Under the pieces are notes generated by a model, which saw only the letters and a program-made list of their open reading frames with translations, was not told the origin of the DNA and ran no database searches. From JAAFHI01 sp039793685 (lineage in GTDB: Bacteria; Acidobacteriota; Blastocatellia; Chloracidobacteriales; Chloracidobacteriaceae): a stretch of DNA of 64,000 bases. The stretch covers positions 164,266 through 228,265 of the forward strand of contig JBDRAL010000049.1 in NCBI GenBank assembly GCA_039793685.1, in the 5' to 3' direction. The position numbers and the translations under genes were made by a program. Below, piece after piece: positions 45,301-54,877 of the stretch; the stretch's first letter is position 1, and each line of letters opens with the position of its first letter.

Positions 45301-48300
45301 TCAACTTCGTCGGCCCGGTTTCGCGTCACGGACGGTCGCGCGCCGGGATCGTCGCCCGCCACCCACAACATCAATGAACTCTGATTCCGCCGCCCCGCCG
45401 CATCCGACGTGATCGCCACCAACCGGTAGACCCCGCCGCTGCGCGGCTCAAACCGGCATTCCGTCGGCCCGTCGCCCGAAACCGTTTCGCACTCGCCGAC
45501 GGGGGTTTCGGTTTCCTTCCATTCGCCCCCGGCGTATTCCCACTTCAACTTCGCCAATCGCAGCCGGACGGGTCGCCCGGCAACCGCCTTGCCGTCGAGA
45601 TCGGTCACGACTGATTCGACGACGAACGGTTTTCCGCTTTCGACAAAGGGTCGGGCGCTCCGCAACCCGACGTAGACGCTCGCCGGATGCACCAGCACCG
45701 TCGTTTCCGCCGCGATCGCCTGCCGGTTCACGTCGGAAACCGTGCCTTTGACGGTAAAAACCATCGGACGCGGCGGCGTCACGGCGTCCGGATTGACGCG
45801 CAGCACCTGCCGACCGTCGCGGTCGGTGCGCGATTCGAACGTCCGTTCCTCAAATTGTTCGCTTTCGCTGAAATCGAGCCACCACGGACGCCATTCTCCA
45901 AAGGTAAACCTGTCCCAATTCGGCGGACGGTATTCGCCTTCCGTGGCCCTGACCCGCCATTCGACCGCCGCGTCGGGCAACGCGCCCCCGGCGTAGTACT
46001 TCGCCTCCGCCGTCACGTCGAACGCTTCGCCAAAAACATGCCTGCGGTCATCCACCGTCGCGGTAACTTCGAATTCCGGTCGCCGGAACGATTCGACCTC
46101 GAACGAGTGGGTGAAGTCTTCCCCGTTCCACTCGAATTCGATTCTCGCTTCGCCGCTGTTGACTTCCGGGGGCAGCGCGAACGAACCGTCAAAGCCGCCC
46201 GCGTCATTCAACGTACAGAGTCCACTCGTCAAATCATTGCCCACCGAATCCTTGACCTTAAAACGCACGGTGCGATCTTTTGAACCGAGCCCCTCGACGC
46301 CCCCGCGCGGCCCTTCCTGGATGAAACGAATCCAGCCTTTGAAATGAACCGTCTCGCCGGGCTGGTACAGTTTCCGGTCGTCCAGCACATGCCACAGATA
46401 TTTGCCCCACGGGTCGTTCGGACCCGCCGCCGAAACACGGGTAACGAGCGGTCCGGCCGCGACCGGCAACAGGGCGCGGTCATTGCCGAGTGTGGCGACG
46501 AGCAAACTCACCCGCTGAATGCTCCACGGGATTTCAACCTTCGCCATCCCGCGCGCGTCGGTCAGAGCCTTTCTTTGTTCCGGAAAAATCGTCACTTCCA
46601 CGCTCGGAAGCGGCGCACCGTCACGCAGCGACGTGGCCCGGACGTACATCGCGCGTTCGTCCCAGACGGCGTCCAGCCCGATGGTTCCCGCCGATACCCA
46701 GACGAGATCCCGCCGTCGGGCGGGCGTCGCCGAACCGACGGGTGACTGGGCGCTCACGACGAGATGGCCGACGCCGTCCGTGAGGTACGGCGCGAGGTCG
46801 ATCATCGTCGTCACCGGCTCGTCGGGAATGTCGCGCGTGGCGATGTCGCCTTCAAAAACGACTTTTCCCGGTGGGGTCAAATAGGCATAGGGCAGGCTGC
46901 CCGCCGCAAGATCGGCCTGCCGCGCCAGCCGAAAGTCAGACCAGTCGGACGGCTCGACGCGGCGGATTTCAAGGCGAACCTTGTCGAGATTGACCGTCGT
47001 CAGCGGCAGACGGGGCGGCGCGTGCGGGTCCACGAGGTACGGCCCGCTGTCGCTGTCGGGTAACCGGAAGATCGGCGGCGATGGATTCACCTGAAAAGCG
47101 ATCAGGGAATGGTTTCGGAGCCGATTGCCGAACACATCCCGAGGAGCGGTCACGGAAGGCTCGCCGATCCGGTTACCGAACACATCGCGAAGATCGGGCG
47201 GCAATTTGACGGTGTACGTCTGCCCGGAGCGCTTCTTCCCCTGGATGGTCAACGAATTCGGACCGGAAAGCCGGATTTGTACATCCCGAATCGGCGGCTC
47301 GATGACCACTTTTTCCGGCGCGAACGAGGCCGGGTCGATTTCGTGATTGAAACTGATGTCCCACGGCGTCGCGGGAAAACAATTTCCGGGGCGGTAGGAG
47401 CAGGACGTTCGCTCAACGAACAACCCGCCCCGGGTACGAAACGCGAATGTCTGGTCGGCGGGCGTCGGTTTCGGCCCTTCGGCGGAAGTAAATCCCTTCG
47501 AAAGCGTCACCGTAACCATCTCATCCAATGGAAGGCTCACAACGGAACCGTCCGGCGCGATGACGCGCAGCACGACGGCTTTTTCCGGCCCGGCGTCTTT
47601 TACCGCGGGAAAGAAATTGGTCGCCTCGATTTCCGCCGTCGTGGCCGGGCGGACGGCAAAGATTTTCCCATCCGCTTCGATCCTGACCGCGCGCGCCACC
47701 GCCGCCGGCTCGACGCGCTGATCGAATATCAGCAACAAAGGAAAATCGGGCGGGATTTCGCGGTCCTTCCGTGACGGAATCGTCTCGACGAGTTTGGGCG
47801 TCGGCGTCGTGAACCGCCACGCCTTCGACCGCGCAAGCCTGCCGCCGACGGCGGAGGTCGTCCCGGCGGGAACGGTCACGGCGTAATCGGTCGCCATCGG
47901 GAAGCGTCCGTCGGGTTCGAACAGAAGCGTTTTCGTCCCGATCCACCGCCAGCGCCCCGGCGGCTGGGGCGTGAGCCGGACCGGCGGCCTTACCGTCACC
48001 GCTTCCTCGGCCCCGGCAACCGCAATCATCGGCTGTGAAAAGGTCACACTCAGGTTTGCCGCCAGCGGTACGTCGCCGGACGGCCCGAACCGGACAATCT
48101 CCAGCGGACGCCCGGCGTTTGTCTTTTCAACCGGTACCTTTTCAACCGGCGGGAACGCGGCCACCGTGGTCTTTCCCGGCGCGGGGGCCGGCAACGAATT
48201 TTCCGGAAACCGGAACGGCGCGGCGGCGGGCGACGGGGGGTCTTCCGGCAGCCGCGCCAGCAGGGCGTTCGTCTCGGCCTCGGAGAGTTTTTCCGCCGGA

Positions 48301-48494
48301 GGGGCGGCAACCACGGGCCGAACGTCGGATTTGGGCGGCGTTCCCTCGCTCAACCGGAAGGAAACGCCCGGTTTTGCGTCGGAAGGAAAAAATTCGAGCC
48401 GGTCGGCCAGCCGTCCGGACACATTTCCCGCCGGAGCGGTCAACCCGACCAGCGGCTGAACCGCCAGCCAAATCGCCAGAAATGTGGTTTTCAT
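42327..48494 (-). CDS. Alpha-2-macroglobulin family protein, A2M gene 3 of 4
   Basis: The start was placed at ATG 48494 (MKTTFLAIWLAVQPLVGLTA, 2055 aa) because the signal matches gene 2; the open frame extends 63 residues further through REP-like sequence. MG2 lies near residue 703 (DRKLYQPGETVHFKGWIR). The bait segment (about 1270-1310) has RRGQGATEVVEVSAVPVPRR; EVVEVSA also resembles the stretch that precedes LPLNGRNF in TonB receptors. The A2M domain and the thioester domain with C1541-S-E-Q1544 follow. The C-terminal ERAVERALPPRK is REP-encoded. Periplasmic by its signal. Confidence 0.9.
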   Translation of the reverse strand: MKTTFLAIWLAVQPLVGLTAPAGNVSGRLADRLEFFPSDAKPGVSFRLSEGTPPKSDVRPVVAAPPAEKLSEAETNALLARLPEDPPSPAAAPFRFPENSLPAPAPGKTTVAAFPPVEKVPVEKTNAGRPLEIVRFGPSGDVPLAANLSVTFSQPMIAVAGAEEAVTVRPPVRLTPQPPGRWRWIGTKTLLFEPDGRFPMATDYAVTVPAGTTSAVGGRLARSKAWRFTTPTPKLVETIPSRKDREIPPDFPLLLIFDQRVEPAAVARAVRIEADGKIFAVRPATTAEIEATNFFPAVKDAGPEKAVVLRVIAPDGSVVSLPLDEMVTVTLSKGFTSAEGPKPTPADQTFAFRTRGGLFVERTSCSYRPGNCFPATPWDISFNHEIDPASFAPEKVVIEPPIRDVQIRLSGPNSLTIQGKKRSGQTYTVKLPPDLRDVFGNRIGEPSVTAPRDVFGNRLRNHSLIAFQVNPSPPIFRLPDSDSGPYLVDPHAPPRLPLTTVNLDKVRLEIRRVEPSDWSDFRLARQADLAAGSLPYAYLTPPGKVVFEGDIATRDIPDEPVTTMIDLAPYLTDGVGHLVVSAQSPVGSATPARRRDLVWVSAGTIGLDAVWDERAMYVRATSLRDGAPLPSVEVTIFPEQRKALTDARGMAKVEIPWSIQRVSLLVATLGNDRALLPVAAGPLVTRVSAAGPNDPWGKYLWHVLDDRKLYQPGETVHFKGWIRFIQEGPRGGVEGLGSKDRTVRFKVKDSVGNDLTSGLCTLNDAGGFDGSFALPPEVNSGEARIEFEWNGEDFTHSFEVESFRRPEFEVTATVDDRRHVFGEAFDVTAEAKYYAGGALPDAAVEWRVRATEGEYRPPNWDRFTFGEWRPWWLDFSESEQFEERTFESRTDRDGRQVLRVNPDAVTPPRPMVFTVKGTVSDVNRQAIAAETTVLVHPASVYVGLRSARPFVESGKPFVVESVVTDLDGKAVAGRPVRLRLAKLKWEYAGGEWKETETPVGECETVSGDGPTECRFEPRSGGVYRLVAITSDAAGRRNQSSLMLWVAGDDPGARPSVTRNRADEVELIPDAQEYGGGVEAEILVRSPFPDARGMVTVEREGIVSNESFDMTGTTHILRIPIEEKWTPNVSVRVALTGNAPRIDSDGSPVPDGPPRPAFASGRVTLNVSTQSRRLDVTVVPRARTLAPGGETVIDVDVRDFADARAGGAEVVVFAVDESVLALGDYKLADPIQTFYEFRQPGTENAGNRRFAHLRDVSGQEAEFSLYAPWLSDDVVLLRSEGRRGQGATEVVEVSAVPVPRRYFARAVRARGGEPEAEPSQAIAVRRNFDPLAIFAPNVTTDAGGRAQVVLKLPDNLTRYRVMAVAAFGQTSFGAGESNLTARLPLMVRPSLPRFLNFGDRCELPVVIQNQNSWAQPVAVAVRATNATLTDGGGRRVTVPANDRVEVRFPATTDRPGEARFAVAAAGADTADAAFITLPVYTPATTEAFATYGELDDGATVQPVRMPKDALPGFGRLEVSASSTQLQVLTDAVVYLTTYPYECSEQLSSRVLTILAIRDVLSAFNAAGLPPAAVLDARVRADLQELSNRIDSEGKVGMWRVDETQDYPFLSIHVAHAFARAKEKGIPVNEENLDSLKDYLRDIETRIPEWYGEEVRKSLVAYALYVLALLDEGDATKAKLMGATPGQLPLEAVGWLLGALAKDESAAEVRAGLLRHLGNRVAETAGEAHFVTNYGDGDFVMFGSSRRADGVILDALIAADPQNDLIPKVVRGLLAHRTRGRWSSTQENVFILLALDRYFRTFEKATPDFVARVWLGDRFAGEQRFQGRTTDQKDIRVPLDQLGHGVQPLTVGKTGPGRLYYRIGLNYAPASLDVKPFDAGFAVARKYEALDDPSDVTRDPDGTWRVRAGARVRIRVTMTTTSRRYHVALNDPLPAGFEPLNPELKGTGLLPPAPEEDEDADEDDTGSASDFFETWRWRWQWFDHQNLRNDHAEAFAALLYDGTYTFTYYARATTPGEFIAPPSKAEEMYHPETFGRGASARVVVVERAVERALPPRK

Positions 48495-48619
48495 AAAACT
48501 CAAGCCGCCCGACGGCGCATGAATGAGGGCCGTCGGGGAGGAACCACCGAAAAAAAGTAAAAATCTGTGGGTTGACAGGATACACGCCCCGCCGCCCGTT
48601 CGGTTCCTCGAAAACGGGT

Positions 48620-48686
48620 GGAGCGCGCGCATCCCTGCGCGCACTCCTTTTCTACTTTTTACTTGCGCGCTGGAAGCGCGCACTCC
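48620..48686. repeat. REP-like pair at the junction of A2M genes 3 and 4
   Basis: GGAGCGCGCGCATCCCTGCG at 48620-48642 faces TGCGCGCTGGAAGCGCGCAC at 48664-48686. It lies just 3' of the A2M 4 stop at 48696. Confidence 0.88.
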
Positions 48687-48695
48687 ACGACGCGC

Positions 48696-51600
48696 TTACT
48701 TCACCACGACGCGGGCGGAGGCGCCGCGTCCGAAGGTTTCCGGGTGGTACATCTCCTCGGCCTTCGACGGCGGGACGATGAACTCGCCCGGCGTCGTCGC
48801 CCGTGCAAAGTAGGTCAAAACGTACGTCCCGTCCCCGATGCGCGCGGCGAAGGCTTCCGCCCGGTCGTCGCGGAGGCTCAGATGGTCGTACCACGGGCCG
48901 AAGCCGAAGAAAAACCGGCTTTCAAAACCGAGCGGACGCACCACTTCCTCATCTTCATTCGCCGGAACCGGTTCCGTGCCGCGCAGTTCGGGGTTCAACA
49001 CCTCGAAACCGCCGGGCAGCGGATCGGAAAGCGCGACGTGTACGCGCCGGGCGATGGCCGTCATCGTCACCGTGACCTTTACCCGCGCACCGGCCCGTAC
49101 GCGCCACGTCCCGTCGGGATCGCGTGTGACGTCCGCCGGGTCGTCGGCCCCGACGTAGGACCGGTGAACCTCGAAACCGGCGTCGAGCGGCGCGAGCATG
49201 AGGTTGCGCGGCGCGTAGCGCATGCCAATCCGGTAGTACATCCGGCCCGGCCCTTCCTTCGCGAGCGTGATGTCCTTCGCGTCCGCCGGGACCATTCCGA
49301 ACGGAATTGCCGTCTGCCGCCGCTCGGTCGTCCGGCCGAGAAATGCGCTTTCCGACGCCAGCCGCTCGCCGACCCACGCCCGCGCGGTAAAGCCGGGCGT
49401 TTCCTTTTCATAGGTTTTGAAGTAGCGACCGAGCGCGAGCAGGATGAACACGTTTTCCTGGGTACTGTTCCAGCGACCGGCGACGCGGTGGCCGAGCAGG
49501 CCGCGTACCAGTTTCGGAATCAGGTCGCTCGCCGATTCGTCGCGCATCACGGCATCCAGCACGACGCCTTCCGCCCGGCGATTCGAACCGAAGGTCCGCC
49601 AGCCGTCCTCATCGGTTGAATCGCCGAATTCGGCGGCCCCGGCGGTTTCGGTCATCCGGTTTGAAATGACTCGCCGCAACGCCGCGCGCGCGGCTGGAGC
49701 GCCGTTTCCTTCGGCCATGACCGCGAGCAGCCAACCGAGCGTTTCGCCGGAAAGCGTTTTCCCCGCACCGACGGCCAGCCGCGCGGCTTTCGCCGGATCG
49801 CGGTCGCCCATTTTCATCCGTACATAAAGGGCATAGGCCCCGATTTCACGGCGTTCGCGCGGGCCGTACTCTTTGGGAATATGCGCCTCGATGTTCTTTA
49901 AAAAGTTGAGGTTGGCGGCGATTTTCGTTTCAAGTTGCGGCGCTTTCAGCCCCGCTTCGCGCGCGACCGCGAGCGCGTGCCCGACGTGGGCGCTCACGAA
50001 CGGGTCGATGTCGCGCGAACCGGGCCAGAGCTTGACGCCGCCATCCGGACGCATCCGCCCGAGCAGCGCGGTCAGTCGCGCTTCAGTGTCGCGTTTCAAA
50101 ACTTCCGGCGCGGGAACGCCCTCGGCCTTGAACTCGCGCAACACGTCGCCGAGCGCGGCCACGGTCAGAATTTGGGACGCCAACTGCTCGCTGCATGCGT
50201 ACGGGTAGTCGATTTCATAGAGAAAAGCGTCGGTCAGCGATTGAACTTCGGTCGCCGAGGTCGAAATGTCGAGCGAACCGAACCCGTTCACGGCGTCACG
50301 CGGCAAGACGATGGGTTGGACCGTCGCGCCCGCGTCGAGTTCGCCGTAGGTCGCGAACGCCTCGGTGGTCGCGGGCGTGTAGACCGGAATCGTCACGACG
50401 GCGGCGTCACCGCTTGCGCGGCTCGCCGTCCGGACGACGAACGCCGCCTTCCCGACCCGTTCGGTCGTCACTGGGAAGCGCACTTCCACCCGGTCGCCCG
50501 CCGGGACGGTGACGCGGCGTCCGCCGCCTTCGGGCAGCCCGGCGTTGGTCGCGCGGATCGCCACGGTCACGGTTTGCGGCTGGTCTTCGAGGTTTTGAAC
50601 CACCACGGGCAGTTCGCACCTGTCGCCGAAGTTGAGAAACCGGGGCGGCGAGGGCCGGGCCATCAGCGGCAGCCGCGCAGTGAGGTCGGTTTCAAACTTC
50701 CCGAAACTCCGTTCGCCGCTCGCCGCCACCGCCATCACCCGGTAGCGCGTCAGATTGTCCGGAACTTTCAACTTTACGACCGCGCGGCCCGATCCGTCGG
50801 TCTTCACCGTCGGAGAAAAGTGCGCCAGCGGGTTGAAATCGGTCCGGAGCGCGATTGTCAGCCCGGGGGCCTTCCTGTCCTCATACTTTGTGCGACTTTC
50901 CGCGTCGTAGGCGACGGAACCGGAACGGGTCACGGCTTTTTGCAGCGACCGAGGCGGCGGAGCAACGTCACCTGTCATTCCCAAGCCGCCGAATGAATAG
51001 AGGCCCAAACCAGACACCGACGACCTTCTTCCCCCACCTGCCCCGCCGCCCACGGTGGTCGAAAGCCAAGGATTGCGAATCACCGCTTCATTCAAAACAC
51101 AGTCCCGCATTCCCCCGGCGGTGACATTCGCTTCGCGTTTCGGGTGAAAGAACGCGACCGGGTTGGGCAGTTTGTAGCCGGTCAGCGCCAGCACCGATTC
51201 ATCCACCACGACGAGCGCGACGCTTCCATCCGGTACGGCCCGCCCCTCGGCGTCGGTCACGGTCACGTCAACGGTGGTTTCGCCGCCTGGGGCGACGGTT
51301 TTCTCGCGGGGTTGCGCCGTGACGGTGAGCGTTCTGGAACGGGGCGGAATCTTGAGGTTGAGTTCAGCGGTTTCTGATCGGAAAGCGGTTTTGTCGCCAC
51401 CTGGCGGCTCATTCAAAAGAAGCGAAACGACGACGTTGGGCGTCCATTCCTCGCGGACGGGAAGCGTGATGGTCGCGGTTTTTCCGCGCATCGTGAAGAT
51501 TTCCGAGGAAACCAGTCCGTCGCGGCTGATCGTCAGCAGGCCGGTGCCATTTTCGAACGGCGCGGAAACGGTGATGGTCGCCGTTTCGCCCGCCCGGTAT

Positions 51601-54600
51601 TCCTTGCGGTCCGGCACGAGCGTGAGTTTTTGCGCCTCGCCGCCGCCGACCCAGACCCGCAACCGGGTCACCGCCGGGCGTCCCTTTTCATCTGCCGTCA
51701 CCGCCGTCACGCGGTAGATACCGTCCGCGCGCGCCGGGAAAACGACCGATTGCGGCGCTTCCGTCGAAACCAGTTCCATTTCAGTCGGATCGGTTTCGAT
51801 TTCCTTCAATGTTCCGTTGATGAACTTTTCGGTCAGCCGCGCGAACCGCAGCCGTACCGGCGCGCCGGTAACCGATTTTCCGGCAATGTCGGTCACGATG
51901 ACCTCGACGCCCGCGCCTTCCCCCGCCGGAACGAATCCGTTCTTCCGCCGCAGACCGACATAGCAGGCCGACGGATGCACAAGCAGCGTCTGAGTGGCGG
52001 AAAACGCCTGCCGGTTGACGTCCTGAACCGTGGCCGACAGGGTGAACAGCGCCGGGCGAACCGGGGCGAACCGGTCGAAATCGAGTTTGAGCGCGTGTTT
52101 TCCGTCGCCGTCAGTCCGTCCGACGAAGGTTTTCGGCCTTCCCACTGACGGTTGATACCGGTTGTACCGCCGGGCGGAATCGCCGAAGTCCGACTCTTCT
52201 TCGTCCTCCGAGTCATCTTCAATCCACCACCAGCGACGTTCTTCTCCGAACGTGAAGCCGTCCCGGTTCGGCGGGCGAAACGTGGCCGCCCGGGCGGAAA
52301 CGACCCACTTCGTTTCCGTGTCGGGGAGTCCGCCACCCGCCAGATAGGCCGCCCGCGCCGTCACCGTCGTCGGTTCGTTCAAATAAAAGGGACCGGCTTC
52401 CGGCGCGAGCGTCACCTCGAACTCGGGGCGACGGAATTCCTCGATGCGGAACGAATGGTCGTACGAAATAATGGGCAACGTCGCTGACTTGTGGGAAAAC
52501 ACCAGACGAACCGATCCGTACCCGATGTTGGCCGTTTTCGGAATACGAAACGCCAGATCGAATCCGCGCGAGTCGTCAACCGTGACCTTCCCTTTCGCAA
52601 TCGGATTGCGTTGACCATCAAGTACTTCGTATTCGACGGTCCCATCCGGAATCGCTTCCCGCGAAACGTCGCCGGTGGGTCCACCGACGATGGCGCGGAG
52701 CCATCCTTTCAAATGGACATCCTCGTCCGGGCGATAGAGTTCGCGGTCATCGAAAATGAACCATTTCGTCCCACCGCTCATCCGCGGATTGTCCCACCGC
52801 CCCGGATGGTCAAGGTCGAATGAAAACAGGCAGAGCGAATCGTCGCCGAGGCTGGCGACCAGTCGCGCGGGGTCGCCGACCGCGACTTCATCCAGCGAAA
52901 ACTCGACGCGCCCGTCCGCTCCGGTCATCGACACCGGAGCGGCGTGAATACCCGGCGCAATCTTCACTCCGGCAAGCGGCTGGCCGGTCCGCAGCGAGGT
53001 CGCGCGCACGACCATCCGCTTGGCGTCGGTTACAACGTCCAGCCCGAGGTCGGTCGCCGTCACCCACGTCGTAAAGACGGGCGGTTTATCATTCGGGAAG
53101 CGCGGGATGAACCCGACCGGTTCGATAGTCACGAGCAGATGCCCGCGGCTGCCGGGCAGGTAGGGCGCGAGATCGACCGGCGTCAGAACCGGCTCGTCGG
53201 GTGTGTTCACAATCGGCAGCACCGTGTCGGCGACGATCTTCCCCGGCAAAAACGTCTTCAGCAATTCGACCTGATATCGTTGCGCGAACTTTGACCGATC
53301 CGTGACCGTCACCGCTCGCACCGTCATCCGGAAGCGGGTGTAGTTGACGCTTTCCACGAAAATTTTCGACGGGGAACGCGGATCGGGGATGGTCAGACCT
53401 CCGTTCGGGGCGGAAAACTGCTGATCGCGACGGCCGGTTCGAATCACGATGGGCGGCGTCGGGCCGAGTTTCCGGCCGTGAATGTCGCGAATTTCAGGCG
53501 ACAGCTTCACGGTGTAGGTCGTCCGTGGCTTCGCGGTAGTCTGAAACAACAGTTTATTCCAGGCTGGCCGGACGACCATTTCCCCCGGTGACGGTTCGAC
53601 CGTGACCTGCGATTCCGTAAATGTCGCCTGATCGGGCGGATTAGTGAATTCGATGCTCCAGGACTCGGGCGACTGGCCGGTCCCGGTCGTCCGGACGACC
53701 CGCATTGGACCGGCGGTCCGGAAATCGAACGATTGCGGCCTGAGCGTGGCGCGCGGCCCTTCCGCCGAGGGCGTCCCCGCCGGAATCGTCACCACGACCT
53801 TGACGCCGCCCGGAAGCGGCTCGGCGGGGCGAAACACGAAGCCCTTTCCCTCGCCCGCCAGTTCCAACCGTTCCGTCATGCCTTCATCCGCCGCGATTTC
53901 CGCCGCCGTCGCGGGCCGGAGTTTCACCACCGCGCCGCCTGCCGTCGCCCGGAGCAGTTTCGCCAGTCCGGCGGCGTCCATTTTCTGATCGAACCGGACG
54001 AACATCAGCGGATCGGTTTCGACATCGTCATTTTGCGGAGTGAAGGCGACGACGTTCGGCGCAGGGGTCGAGAACGTCCAGGTCGTTTCCCGGTCGAGCG
54101 TGCCCCCGACGGCGGATTTCGTCCCGGCGGGAATCCGCACGACGTACTTGGTCGCTTTCGGAAACGCGCCGCCGGTCGGTTCGAAGGCGAGTGTGCGCGT
54201 GCCGAGCCAGCGCCAGCGTCCGGGCACGGCGGGGACGAGTTCCGCCGGCGATTTGATTTCCGCCAGCGTGTCGAGATCGGCCACCGGGACCATCGGCTGC
54301 GAAAACGTGACCGCAATCTGCTTCGGCTCGGCGATTTCGCCCGACGGCCCGAACCGCGTCACGTTCAATTTCGGATCAGACGTCACCGCCGGACGCGGCG
54401 CGGCGACGGGTGGCGGGAACGCGGTCGTGACCGTTTTTCCCGTCCGGGGCGGCGGCGAGGAAGCCGGGGGAAATGCAAATTCCGGCGCGCCTTTCGCAGC
54501 TTCGATTTCGGCTTCGTTGCGGGGAATATCCTTTAAAAGCCGTTCCGTCTCGGATTCCGGCAATCGCTCGACCGGGGCGGGCGCGGACGGCGCGGGACGC

Positions 54601-54782
54601 GGCGCGCTCCCCTCGCTCAACCGGTACGCGATTTCCGGCTTGGCGTCGGCGTCGGGAAATTCGGCGCGCGGATACTGTTTTCCACTCACCGGCGGCGGCG
54701 ACGGACGAAAAACCAGAAAAGTGAACACCACAAGACAGACGAGAGCCGGAAGCAGAAAACGGAGCGCGAAGCGGAAATTCAT
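48696..54782 (-). CDS. Alpha-2-macroglobulin family protein, A2M gene 4 of 4 (membrane-anchored)
   Basis: The 2028-aa protein begins with a strong hydrophobic segment (FRFALRFLLPALVCLVVFTF) followed by proline-rich RPSPPPVSG, which reads as an uncleaved anchor, unlike the cleavable signals of genes 1-3. MG2 lies near residue 681 (DRELYRPDEDVHLKGWLR). The bait segment (about 1234-1300) is glycine/serine-rich (GGGAGGGRRSSVSGLGLYSF) and ends in a charged stretch. The A2M domain and the thioester domain with C1530-S-E-Q1533 follow, ending in RVVVK just before a REP-like pair. As the first gene it is likely the promoter-proximal one for the array. Confidence 0.9.
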   Translation of the reverse strand: MNFRFALRFLLPALVCLVVFTFLVFRPSPPPVSGKQYPRAEFPDADAKPEIAYRLSEGSAPRPAPSAPAPVERLPESETERLLKDIPRNEAEIEAAKGAPEFAFPPASSPPPRTGKTVTTAFPPPVAAPRPAVTSDPKLNVTRFGPSGEIAEPKQIAVTFSQPMVPVADLDTLAEIKSPAELVPAVPGRWRWLGTRTLAFEPTGGAFPKATKYVVRIPAGTKSAVGGTLDRETTWTFSTPAPNVVAFTPQNDDVETDPLMFVRFDQKMDAAGLAKLLRATAGGAVVKLRPATAAEIAADEGMTERLELAGEGKGFVFRPAEPLPGGVKVVVTIPAGTPSAEGPRATLRPQSFDFRTAGPMRVVRTTGTGQSPESWSIEFTNPPDQATFTESQVTVEPSPGEMVVRPAWNKLLFQTTAKPRTTYTVKLSPEIRDIHGRKLGPTPPIVIRTGRRDQQFSAPNGGLTIPDPRSPSKIFVESVNYTRFRMTVRAVTVTDRSKFAQRYQVELLKTFLPGKIVADTVLPIVNTPDEPVLTPVDLAPYLPGSRGHLLVTIEPVGFIPRFPNDKPPVFTTWVTATDLGLDVVTDAKRMVVRATSLRTGQPLAGVKIAPGIHAAPVSMTGADGRVEFSLDEVAVGDPARLVASLGDDSLCLFSFDLDHPGRWDNPRMSGGTKWFIFDDRELYRPDEDVHLKGWLRAIVGGPTGDVSREAIPDGTVEYEVLDGQRNPIAKGKVTVDDSRGFDLAFRIPKTANIGYGSVRLVFSHKSATLPIISYDHSFRIEEFRRPEFEVTLAPEAGPFYLNEPTTVTARAAYLAGGGLPDTETKWVVSARAATFRPPNRDGFTFGEERRWWWIEDDSEDEEESDFGDSARRYNRYQPSVGRPKTFVGRTDGDGKHALKLDFDRFAPVRPALFTLSATVQDVNRQAFSATQTLLVHPSACYVGLRRKNGFVPAGEGAGVEVIVTDIAGKSVTGAPVRLRFARLTEKFINGTLKEIETDPTEMELVSTEAPQSVVFPARADGIYRVTAVTADEKGRPAVTRLRVWVGGGEAQKLTLVPDRKEYRAGETATITVSAPFENGTGLLTISRDGLVSSEIFTMRGKTATITLPVREEWTPNVVVSLLLNEPPGGDKTAFRSETAELNLKIPPRSRTLTVTAQPREKTVAPGGETTVDVTVTDAEGRAVPDGSVALVVVDESVLALTGYKLPNPVAFFHPKREANVTAGGMRDCVLNEAVIRNPWLSTTVGGGAGGGRRSSVSGLGLYSFGGLGMTGDVAPPPRSLQKAVTRSGSVAYDAESRTKYEDRKAPGLTIALRTDFNPLAHFSPTVKTDGSGRAVVKLKVPDNLTRYRVMAVAASGERSFGKFETDLTARLPLMARPSPPRFLNFGDRCELPVVVQNLEDQPQTVTVAIRATNAGLPEGGGRRVTVPAGDRVEVRFPVTTERVGKAAFVVRTASRASGDAAVVTIPVYTPATTEAFATYGELDAGATVQPIVLPRDAVNGFGSLDISTSATEVQSLTDAFLYEIDYPYACSEQLASQILTVAALGDVLREFKAEGVPAPEVLKRDTEARLTALLGRMRPDGGVKLWPGSRDIDPFVSAHVGHALAVAREAGLKAPQLETKIAANLNFLKNIEAHIPKEYGPRERREIGAYALYVRMKMGDRDPAKAARLAVGAGKTLSGETLGWLLAVMAEGNGAPAARAALRRVISNRMTETAGAAEFGDSTDEDGWRTFGSNRRAEGVVLDAVMRDESASDLIPKLVRGLLGHRVAGRWNSTQENVFILLALGRYFKTYEKETPGFTARAWVGERLASESAFLGRTTERRQTAIPFGMVPADAKDITLAKEGPGRMYYRIGMRYAPRNLMLAPLDAGFEVHRSYVGADDPADVTRDPDGTWRVRAGARVKVTVTMTAIARRVHVALSDPLPGGFEVLNPELRGTEPVPANEDEEVVRPLGFESRFFFGFGPWYDHLSLRDDRAEAFAARIGDGTYVLTYFARATTPGEFIVPPSKAEEMYHPETFGRGASARVVVK

Positions 54783-54877
54783 GGTGAATCAACCGGACGG
54801 ACGGGATGGCAATATGTCGATAGGGTACATTGAAGCGCCAACCTTCCGCATGGTTCCCGAAAAATTTCGGCGACGAG

